Assembly (NCBI GenBank): GCA_035295985.1
Contig: DATHBT010000197.1
Location: forward strand, 1-9,544
Direction: 5' to 3'
Origin: JAIVGV01 sp035295985
Lineage (GTDB): Bacteria > Acidobacteriota > Blastocatellia > Pyrinomonadales > Pyrinomonadaceae
Length of the DNA stretch: 9,544 bases
Part shown: piece after piece, positions 1-4,812 of the stretch
How positions within the stretch are numbered: the first letter of the stretch is position 1
Layout: each line of letters opens with the position of its first letter
Position numbers and translations under genes: made by a program
The notes under the pieces: model-generated
What the model was told of the DNA's origin: nothing
Databases searched by the model: none
The model's input: the letters and a program-made list of their open reading frames with translations, nothing else

Positions 1-1
1 G

Positions 2-388
2 CTGGAGAAGGCGGGGCGCCTCGACCGCCCCGAGCACTGGCTCGACTTCGCGCCCTTCGTCATGGCCCACGCGCCGCTGCGGATGACGATCGAGGAGGCG
101 AAGGCCGAGACCAGGCGGGCGTGGGAGGCCTCCTACAGCCCAGAAAGAAACGCTCAAGTAGTTGAATTGCTCGCGGGCCGCTCGTTCCAGTATCGCGCCG
201 GTCATTTAATCGCGCGCCTCTTCTTCCGCGGCATCTACTTCCCGCAGATGAACCGCCGAGCGTGGTTGAAGTTGATCGCGGACAATCGGCGGGTAATTTA
301 CGGGCTGGTGTGGGAGGCGGCGACCAAGAAGTGGCGTAAGGGGCGGAGCGAGAGTGCCGATCTTTCGGCAGGGGCCCGCGCGTCGTGA
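2..388 (+). CDS. C-terminal fragment of a larger protein, probably a B12-type radical SAM enzyme
   Basis: The reading frame is open from the first complete codon of the window, so this is the end of a gene that begins upstream. The first ATG, at 62, is only an internal methionine. About 128 residues are visible. They include a stretch around MTIEEAKAETRRAWEASYSP and a later RLFFRGIYFPQMNRRAWLKL. Both resemble the helical tails after the TIM barrel in B12-binding radical SAM proteins, where an aromatic 'W..SYSP' segment is common; the complete radical SAM gene downstream has a comparable 'IYSPAEYY'. The catalytic CxxxCxxC and cobalamin domains would lie outside the window, so the family is inferred from tail resemblance and from the neighbour. 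The gene ends 88 nt before the next start on the same strand. The last dozen codons look low in constraint. The coding call is firm and the family call moderate. Confidence 0.65.
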   Translation: MEKAGRLDRPEHWLDFAPFVMAHAPLRMTIEEAKAETRRAWEASYSPERNAQVVELLAGRSFQYRAGHLIARLFFRGIYFPQMNRRAWLKLIADNRRVIYGLVWEAATKKWRKGRSESADLSAGARAS

Positions 389-476
389 AGTCAACGTATC
401 TGCCCGACGCCGTTCATCGAGTCAACATGCTGACAGCGGGCGGTGGGTGCAAACCCCGTCTGAGGAGGCCGCAACG

Positions 477-1964
477 ATGAAGATACTGCTCGTCTATCCG
501 GAGTTCCCCGACACCTACTGGAGCTTCCGGCACGCTCTCGTGTTCGAGGGCAAGCGTTCGGCCTTCCCCCCGCTCGGCCTGCTGACCGTCTCGGCGATGC
601 TGCCGCGGGAGTGGGAGCGGCGGCTCGTGGACATGAACGTGCGGCGTCTCACCGAAGCCGACATCGAGTGGGCCGACATCGTCTTCGCCAGCGCGATGAT
701 CGTGCAGAAGGAGTCGCTGGATGCGGTCGTCCGTCTGTGCAAGGCGCGCGGCAAGCGGGTGGCGGTCGGCGGCCCTTACGTCTCGACCAGCGCGGAGGAG
801 TTGCCCGACGCCGACCACATCTTCGTCGGCGAGGCGGAGACGACGCTGCCGCAGTTCCTCGGCGACCTCGAACGCGGTGAAGCCCGACGCTTCTACAAGG
901 CCGCCGAGCGCCCGGCGCTCAGCCTGACGCCCGTCCCCGACTTCCGCCTGGCCGAACTCAACCGCTACAGCGCGATGAGCGTGCAGTACTCGCGCGGCTG
1001 CCCCTTCAGTTGCGAGTTCTGCGACATCATCGAGATTTACGGGCGCGTGCCGCGCACGAAGACCAACGCGCAGATGCTGGCCGAACTCGACGCGCTGCGC
1101 GAGACGGGCTGGCGCGGCCTCGTCTTCATCGTGGACGACAACTTCATCGGCAACAAGCGCAACGTCCGCCTGCTGCTGCCTGAGCTAATCAGTTGGTCTG
1201 AGTCGCACGGGCGGCCCTTCTCCTTCATCACGGAGGCGAGCGTCAACCTCGCCGAGGACGACGCGCTCCTGGAGATGATGCGGCGCGCGAACTTCCGCCG
1301 CGTCTTCCTCGGCATCGAGACGCCGGTCGAGGAGAGCCTGAAGGAGGCGCAGAAGGGGCAGAACACGCGGCGCGACCTGCTCGACTCGGTGCGGAAGATT
1401 CAGTCCTACGGCATGGAGGTGATGGCCGGCTTCATCGTCGGCTTCGACAACGACCCGGAGGACATCTTCGAGCGGCAGATCGAGTTCATACGCGAGAGCG
1501 CCATCCCGCTGGCGATGGTCGGCCTCCTCACCGCACTGCCCGACACGCAGCTCTGGCGTCGCCTGAAGAAAGAGGGCCGGCTGCTGAAGGAGAGCGAGGG
1601 GAACAACGTCGCGGCCGACGCGTCGCTGAACTTCATCCCCCGGATGGACACGGCCCGCCTCGTCGAAGGCTACAAGCGGATCGTGCGCACCATCTACAGC
1701 CCGGCCGAATACTACCAGCGCGCGCTCGACTGCCTGTCACACCTGACGCAGGGGCCGGAGCCGCGCCGCGGCAGTCTCGTCGGCGACGTGACGGCGTTCG
1801 CCCGCGTCGCCCTCGCGCTCGGCGTGCGCGACCACGCGCGCGCAGAGTTCTGGCGCTACATGAAGCGCGCCGTCACCTCCCACCGCCGCAACTTCGCGCA
1901 CGCCGTCACGCTGGCCGCGATGGGCTATCACTTCCGCAAGCTGACCGAGGCGTTCGGCGAGTAG
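477..1964 (+). CDS. B12-binding radical SAM protein, DUF4070/HpnP-like
   Basis: 495 aa. The ATG at 477 is chosen because GAGGAGG lies 8 nt upstream at 462-468; the frame is open back to 354, but that extension has no ribosome site and reads poorly. Residues 1-150 form a Rossmann-like B12-binding domain, with KILLVYPEFP at the start, VGGP near 97-100 and GEAE at 118-121. The usual DxHxxG cobalamin-ligand motif is absent: the equivalent stretch reads VDMNVRRLTEAD. The radical SAM core starts at YSRGCPFSCEFCD, whose C175, C179 and C182 would bind the 4Fe-4S cluster that cleaves S-adenosylmethionine. FIVDDNFIGNKR, LGIETP and GFIVGFDNDP follow, and the tail (about 370-495) fits DUF4070. Length and order match the family that includes the hopanoid C-2 methylase HpnP. 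The substrate cannot be read from sequence, and no hopanoid or squalene cyclase gene is visible here, so hpnP is not assigned. Confidence 0.93.
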   Translation: MKILLVYPEFPDTYWSFRHALVFEGKRSAFPPLGLLTVSAMLPREWERRLVDMNVRRLTEADIEWADIVFASAMIVQKESLDAVVRLCKARGKRVAVGGPYVSTSAEELPDADHIFVGEAETTLPQFLGDLERGEARRFYKAAERPALSLTPVPDFRLAELNRYSAMSVQYSRGCPFSCEFCDIIEIYGRVPRTKTNAQMLAELDALRETGWRGLVFIVDDNFIGNKRNVRLLLPELISWSESHGRPFSFITEASVNLAEDDALLEMMRRANFRRVFLGIETPVEESLKEAQKGQNTRRDLLDSVRKIQSYGMEVMAGFIVGFDNDPEDIFERQIEFIRESAIPLAMVGLLTALPDTQLWRRLKKEGRLLKESEGNNVAADASLNFIPRMDTARLVEGYKRIVRTIYSPAEYYQRALDCLSHLTQGPEPRRGSLVGDVTAFARVALALGVRDHARAEFWRYMKRAVTSHRRNFAHAVTLAAMGYHFRKLTEAFGE

Positions 1965-2030
1965 GCGCGCGCCCCGGCGGCCGAACGGCGACTCACGATT
2001 ACGAAAATAAGCGGAGAATACCGAACCCAT

Positions 2031-2276
2031 CTACAACCATGCCGGCGGCGGGCGCATCGTAGTTAATACTCCTTGCTCTTGCGCGTTCACGGTGAAGCGC
2101 CCCACGCCTCGAAAACGATGGCGGCGGTTCGGACGGTTCGAGAGCAGGCCGTTTTTACACCCACAGAAGCCGCTCCGACAGAGCACCCGAACACGACCCT
2201 TCGCTGCCGCCGTTACACCGAAGTCACTTCGATTCGAAAGCTTCTCTTGATACTCCGCCACAGGAGAGGTACACAC
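2031..2276 (+). promoter_or_regulatory. Long conserved leader of the first RRM gene (candidate structured cis-regulatory RNA)
   Basis: No separate gene is seen here. Almost the whole stretch aligns with the region upstream of the second RRM gene (9258-9008, minus). Exact shared blocks include GGTGA near 2091, GTTCGAGAGC at 2136-2145, GTTTTTA at 2151-2157, CAGAAGCCGCTCC at 2164-2176 and GGAGAGGTACAC at 2263-2274. Predicted helices kept in both copies: 2081-2100 (GCGC...GCGC), 2134-2136 with 2149-2151 followed by a T run, 2219-2223 with 2227-2231, and a possible long-range AGAAGC (2165-2170) with GCTTCT (2240-2245). CTTCTC (2241-2246) can also pair with the ribosome site GAGAGG (2264-2269). The promoter is probably at the left end: an AT-rich TAGTTAATAC lies at 2060-2069, but no confident -35/-10 pair could be assigned. 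The frame upstream of the ATG is open to 2073 here but not in the other copy, so the conservation is not explained by protein coding. Confidence 0.7.
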
Positions 2277-2552
2277 ATGTCCATGAAACTTTACGTCGGC
2301 AACCTCGCGTTCGAGACTTCGGGCGACAACCTCCGTCAGCATTTCGCGCAGGCCGGCACGGTCGAGACGGCCGTGGTCGTCGAGGATCGCGACACGGGCA
2401 GCTCGCGCGGCTTCGGCTTCGTCGAGATGTCCACGAAGGAGGAGGGCGAGGCCGCCATCGCACGATTCGACGGCAACGACCTCAACGGCCGGAGCCTGAA
2501 GGTCAACGCGGCCAAGCCGCGCGAGGATCGCAACGGCGGGCGCGGCAACTAA
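2277..2552 (+). CDS. RRM-domain RNA-binding protein (single RRM, short tail)
   Basis: 91 aa, one RNA recognition motif filling almost the whole protein. RNP2 is LYVGNL (residues 5-10) and RNP1 is RGFGFVEM (44-51). The two conserved aromatic positions, F46 and F48, and the basic first residue R44 are present, so RNA binding is expected. The final RNP1 position is M rather than F/Y. The tail after residue 80 is only PREDRNGGRGN, without the glycine-rich extension of the second RRM gene. The ATG at 2277 is chosen over upstream in-frame starts because GGAGAGG (2263-2269) sits 7 nt before it, and because the MSMKLYVGNLAF start is identical in the paralogue. Bacterial single-RRM proteins such as cyanobacterial Rbp are linked to cold response and mRNA localisation or stability; a similar role here is inference. 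The gene is monocistronic, with a terminator 69 nt downstream. Confidence 0.95.
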   Translation: MSMKLYVGNLAFETSGDNLRQHFAQAGTVETAVVVEDRDTGSSRGFGFVEMSTKEEGEAAIARFDGNDLNGRSLKVNAAKPREDRNGGRGN

Positions 2553-2620
2553 CGCCGCGCCGGGCGCGACTCGCGCCGGTCGTCAGGTTCGGATGAACCT
2601 CCGACTCAAACACACCGTAG

Positions 2621-2655
2621 CGCCGCCGGCAAAAGCAATGCTTTTGCCGGCGGCG
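2621..2655 (+). terminator. Strong hairpin after the first RRM gene
   Basis: Perfect 17-bp inverted repeat, CGCCGCCGGCAAAAGCA (2621-2637) against its complement (2639-2655), with one base between the arms, so the real loop is a few bases wider. It ends transcription of the RRM gene or acts in both directions. The run of T lies inside the right arm (CTTTTG) rather than after it; only a short TTTT at 2664-2667 follows, so termination strength is uncertain. No related hairpin sequence was seen elsewhere in the window. Confidence 0.75.
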
Positions 2656-2850
2656 TCTCCAGTTTTCGGCTCCCCCCGCGCCGCGGGCCGCCCGGCCTAT
2701 GTGTGCTAGCGCACGGACAGTGAGGCCCGCGCAATGATATACATAACTTAGCCGTTCTTTAGACGAATCGACACCGGGATCGGGCTAGCGACCTCCTTCT
2801 TGTGCCGTCTGTGGTTTTAGCAACGCGGCCTTCGCCGAGGAGTCAACCCG

Positions 2851-3129
2851 ATGCCCCCATCCGCCCCGCCACCACCGCGTTCAAGCAAACGCATCCTCGA
2901 AGTCGGCGTTTACACGCCGGGCGACCTTGCGTTCGAGGTCACGGCCCTCGCCGACGTTGAGGTGCGCGCCGACGGGGGCAAGACGGCGTTCTCCGGCCAC
3001 GCGACGGTCAGGAGTCGGTTCAAAGGCCGGGACTTCAGCAGCCTGTACCGGCTCAGCCGTGTGTACGGAGTACAGCGGGGGCGTTGGCAGATTATCGCGG
3101 CGAGGACGGCGCGACTGGGGGACAGATGA
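2851..3129 (+). CDS. DUF4440/SnoaL-like (NTF2 fold) protein, N-terminally short
   Basis: 92 aa. GAGGAG (2837-2842) lies 8 nt before the ATG, supporting this start. From about residue 25 on the sequence fits the second half of DUF4440/SnoaL-type NTF2-like proteins: strands DLAFEVTALADVEVRADG, then FSGHATVRSRFKGRDFSSLYRLSRVY, then the typical ending RGRWQIIAARTARL. Family members are usually 120-150 aa and begin with helices that build the cone-shaped pocket. Here that part is replaced by a proline-rich lead, MPPSAPPPPRSSKR. No continuation of the N-terminal half was seen in the three upstream frames, which look non-coding. The gene may be a decayed or newly trimmed copy that kept a working start, or a short dimerising form. 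No catalytic role can be given. Its stop overlaps the next start (ATGA), so the two are probably translated together. Confidence 0.7.
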   Translation: MPPSAPPPPRSSKRILEVGVYTPGDLAFEVTALADVEVRADGGKTAFSGHATVRSRFKGRDFSSLYRLSRVYGVQRGRWQIIAARTARLGDR

Positions 3130-3341
3130 AGCGACAAGTGGGGAGCTACGACGAGGACAACTCGGAGACGGCGAGGTTCGAAGGCGACGACGTAGGGCTG
3201 CCGGAAAGCCCCATCTACTCGAACTATTCCAAACACCTCTGGACGGGGCACGCGCGGCTCGGAGGGGTGCAGAAGTCCGACAGGTTCCGCGAAAACACGG
3301 ACGGCCGCGGGCGGCAATTTAATTCCGAAATAATTCGGTGA
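3126..3341 (+). CDS. Hypothetical small acidic/polar protein, 71 aa
   Basis: The start ATG at 3126 overlaps the previous stop in an ATGA arrangement, the usual sign of translational coupling. This is preferred to the longer reading from 3084, which would begin inside the upstream gene. The product, MKRQVGSYDEDNSETARFEG onward, is polar, rich in D/E/G/N and without a membrane segment or cysteine motif. It contains SPIYSNYSKHLWTGHARLGG in the middle. Most codons end in G or C, as in neighbouring genes, until the last seven codons (CAATTTAATTCCGAAATAATT), which are AT-rich and may hold the translation signals of the next gene. I do not recognise a family. It is probably cytoplasmic, and may be disordered at both ends. 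Confidence 0.55.
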   Translation: MKRQVGSYDEDNSETARFEGDDVGLPESPIYSNYSKHLWTGHARLGGVQKSDRFRENTDGRGRQFNSEIIR

Positions 3342-3349
3342 AAGGTTAT

Positions 3350-3607
3350 ATGAGCAGAATCAAGAAAAGTATGGCTAACGGCTGGATCGCGACGGCGGCG
3401 GTGGCGGCAGTCGCCGTGGTCGCCGTCTGGCAGTTCTACCTCTTCGCCACGTTCAGGAATCCGCAGGGCGTCTTCGACGCGGGCGGCGGCACCGTCCACC
3501 TGTGGCTGGCTATCGGGGCGGCTGCGGTCGCCTGCGTCGTCTGCTTCCTCGCGTTCTCCGTCTCCGTCGGCCACGACGAAGCCAACGACATGCATATCAA
3601 TTCTTGA
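3350..3607 (+). CDS. Small membrane protein with two predicted spans
   Basis: 85 aa from the ATG at 3350, with AAAGG four bases upstream. A GTG at 3338 overlapping the previous stop and an ATG at 3371 are other possible starts. The N-terminus MSRIKKSMANGW is positively charged and precedes a long hydrophobic stretch (about 12-35, Ala/Val rich). A short loop with RNPQGVFDAGGG (36-47) leads to a second hydrophobic stretch (51-73) and an acidic tail, HDEANDMHINS. By the positive-inside rule both ends are likely cytoplasmic, with the glycine-rich loop outside. No known family is recognised. It lies in a same-strand run of small genes 8 nt after the previous stop, so it is probably co-transcribed. 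A role in an envelope or membrane assembly is possible but not shown. Confidence 0.75.
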   Translation: MSRIKKSMANGWIATAAVAAVAVVAVWQFYLFATFRNPQGVFDAGGGTVHLWLAIGAAAVACVVCFLAFSVSVGHDEANDMHINS

Positions 3608-3638
3608 GAACCCGCCAAGGCCGGAGGAGGTTACGGGG

Positions 3639-3941
3639 ATGACCACGGTGTATGCCATGCAGCGCGCCAACGGCGACTGGTTCGCGCTCGACGATCACGG
3701 ACGCCTGCGCGTGCCCATGTTCAGCAGCGTGCTGGACGGGATGCGGGCGCGCGTTGACATCTGGGGGATGCGGCTCTTCAAGCCGGTGGCCCTCGACGGG
3801 CGCAAGCTCAAGGAACTCGTGCCGGCGGACGGCGTGGGCGACGTGGAGCTCTGGCTCGTGGACAGCCCTTTCACCAGTCTGAGGCGGGGCCGGCCGGTGG
3901 ATCGGGCGGAGCTTTCCCAGCTCATGCGGGAGGCCGCTTAG
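3639..3941 (+). CDS. Hypothetical protein, 100 aa
   Basis: A very good ribosome site, GGAGGAGG (3622-3629), lies 9 nt before the ATG. The protein starts MTTVYAMQRANGDWFALDDH and continues with GRLRVPMFSSVLDGMRARVD, WGMRLFKPVALDGRKLKELV and VELWLVDSPF. The order aromatic/Ala, W-[FA]-L, 'vP.[FW]SS', hydrophobic-'kPV.Ld' and a late strand vaguely recalls DUF2750-type small proteins of unknown function. That resemblance is weak and is not claimed as an assignment. The protein is soluble, of mixed alpha/beta appearance, with no cysteine motif or signal peptide. It sits 31 nt after the two-span membrane protein and 23 nt before the zinc-ribbon microprotein, in the same run of genes. Codon use matches the neighbours. 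Confidence 0.8.
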   Translation: MTTVYAMQRANGDWFALDDHGRLRVPMFSSVLDGMRARVDIWGMRLFKPVALDGRKLKELVPADGVGDVELWLVDSPFTSLRRGRPVDRAELSQLMREAA

Positions 3942-3964
3942 GACGGTTTAGGGTGAAGTAGAGG

Positions 3965-4120
3965 ATGAGAAGGCATTGCCGCAGTTGCAGGGCGTTGCTG
4001 GGGATGTGGGAGAGGAGATGCCCCTGCTGCCGCGGGTCGGCGATGCACTGGCCGCACCTCGTCGCCTTCGGCGCCCTCTCGCTGACGGCCGTCTTCTACC
4101 TGCTCGTCGTGGTTGGATGA
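3965..4120 (+). CDS. 51-aa zinc-ribbon plus transmembrane microprotein
   Basis: A short frame easily missed by length cut-offs. The translation begins MRRHCRSCRALLGMWERRCP and holds two CxxC knuckles, C5/C8 and C19/C22, spaced by ten residues, with an extra C21 in the CPCC. This is a classic layout for a small zinc ribbon. A hydrophobic segment (about 31-50, LVAFGALSLTAVFYLLVVVG) runs to the stop, so the protein should be a single-span membrane protein with a cytoplasmic zinc knuckle. The ribosome site is modest: GGGTGAAG about 6-13 nt upstream, or GAGG right before the ATG. It lies 23 nt after the previous gene. It matches the 47-aa protein at 9510-9367 (minus) in length, cysteine spacing and order, and that recurrence is the main support for it being real. 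Partner and function are unknown. Confidence 0.7.
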   Translation: MRRHCRSCRALLGMWERRCPCCRGSAMHWPHLVAFGALSLTAVFYLLVVVG

Positions 4121-4138
4121 ATAACTTTTGACTCGGTG

Positions 4139-4163
4139 GCGCGGCGGGCCACTTCGGCCGCGC
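4139..4163 (+). repeat. Inverted repeat upstream of the omega-like gene
   Basis: GCGCGGC (4139-4145) and GCCGCGC (4157-4163) form a 7-bp GC-only stem with an 11-nt loop in the 71-nt gap between the microprotein stop and the omega-like start. No T run follows, so it is not a typical intrinsic terminator. It may partly insulate the two genes or shape the mRNA. GC-rich sequence makes chance repeats of this size likely. Confidence 0.3.
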
Positions 4164-4191
4164 GGCATCAAGGGGATGGCAAGTCAAACTT

Positions 4192-4521
4192 ATGAGTGAA
4201 ACTTCGTGGAACAACTTCGGCCGCCGCGACATTGGGCAGGGCGTGGATTCGATGTACCAACTGGTCGCCGTGGCGGCGCAGCGGAACAAGCAGCTCGTGC
4301 GCGGGGCCAGCCCTCGCATCAGTGTCGGCCCGCTGATGCACAAGAATACGACCATCGCGCTCGAAGAGGCGCGCAGGGGTCTCGTCCCCTTCACGATGAG
4401 CGCGGCCCAAGAGAAGAACGGGGACGGCGGTAACGCGCCCTCCGAGCCGGTCGTCAGCGCGGTTGCGGCCGCCGGGGTTCAGAGTCAAAAGGGACGCCGC
4501 GAGCCTGACCCATTGCCCTGA
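4192..4521 (+). CDS. rpoZ: RNA polymerase omega subunit-like protein
   Basis: 109 aa. Residues 15-67 carry the omega signature: GVDSMYQLVAVAAQRNKQLV, then GASPRI, then KNTTIALEEARRGLVPF. This matches the helix pattern of RpoZ, where 'DS.[FY].LV.VAA.RA.QL..G..P' is followed by 'KPT..AL.E...G.[VI]'. In the family, omega clamps the C-terminal part of beta-prime and helps RNA polymerase assembly. Here 'RARQL' reads RNKQL. Residues 70-109 form an Ala/Gly/Pro-rich tail of low complexity, probably disordered. The closest ribosome-site match, AGGGGA (4171-4176), is some 15 nt from the ATG, so the site is weak or distant. The neighbours are small unknown genes, not the gmk/spoT/coaBC genes that often adjoin rpoZ. 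It could be the only omega or a divergent second copy; the window cannot decide. The 3' end overlaps the next frame by 59 nt. Confidence 0.82.
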   Translation: MSETSWNNFGRRDIGQGVDSMYQLVAVAAQRNKQLVRGASPRISVGPLMHKNTTIALEEARRGLVPFTMSAAQEKNGDGGNAPSEPVVSAVAAAGVQSQKGRREPDPLP

Positions 4522-4705
4522 CTGCCGCCGCCTTTGTTTCGTCGCTTCAACACACTGTCCGAGGTGCGAGGCGTCGTTCCGGCCTGGCGGGCTGCGCGAC
4601 GCGGCGGCGGAAGAGAAGTCTTTCATGAGGAGGGGCGACATCACCTTCCTCGTCCCCTTCGTCAGCGCCGTGGCGGTCCTGGCCGTGTTATTAATGCGGT
4701 CTTGA
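4463..4705 (+). CDS. 80-aa zinc-ribbon plus transmembrane protein
   Basis: The frame overlaps the end of the omega-like gene. No ATG precedes the cysteines, so the longest reading starts at TTG 4463 without a clear ribosome site. The true start is uncertain and could be another non-ATG codon before 4505; translation coupled to the upstream gene is possible. THCPDCRRLCFVASTHCPRC carries C18/C21 and C32/C35, again CxxC-x10-CxxC as in the 51-aa and 47-aa proteins of this window. A polar linker (36-58) and a hydrophobic span (about 60-78, ITFLVPFVSAVAVLAVLLM) follow. The product is likely a single-span membrane protein with an N-terminal cytoplasmic zinc ribbon. Compared with the two microproteins it has about 13 more residues before the ribbon and a longer linker. 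If translation began at ATG 4625 the ribbon would be lost. Function unknown. Confidence 0.7.
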   Translation: MRPPGFRVKRDAASLTHCPDCRRLCFVASTHCPRCEASFRPGGLRDAAAEEKSFMRRGDITFLVPFVSAVAVLAVLLMRS

Positions 4706-4812
4706 GAGTCGGAGCGAGAGAGGGACGTTAGGTCCTTTGCGCGGGCCGGAGTGCCGTGGGGTCTGCGGGGCCGCGCGGTCGTCTAATCAGTCCCGCTCGC
4801 CGCTTCCGCTTT

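Noticed and set aside
414..818. Minus-strand frame of 134 aa opposite the radical SAM gene
   Set aside because: Low-complexity, Arg/His/Gly-rich shadow of a convincing plus-strand gene; no recognisable motif.
2073..2276. N-terminal extension of the first RRM protein by 68 residues
   Set aside because: The paralogue has no corresponding extension, the true ATG has a good ribosome site, and the stretch is conserved as nucleotide structure rather than protein.
2701..2714. Near-palindrome GTGTGCTAGCGCAC
   Set aside because: One mismatched pair, short, and expected by chance in GC-rich DNA; no second copy was found nearby.
2714..2743. Possible promoter (GGACAG / TATACA) before the small-gene run
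   Set aside because: TATACA at 2738-2743 is a fair -10, but the -35 match is poor and no conservation can be seen from one sequence.
4706..4812. Gap between the converging zinc-ribbon and ligase genes
   Set aside because: Searched for a terminator or small RNA; only weak GC pairings without a T run were seen, so nothing is called.
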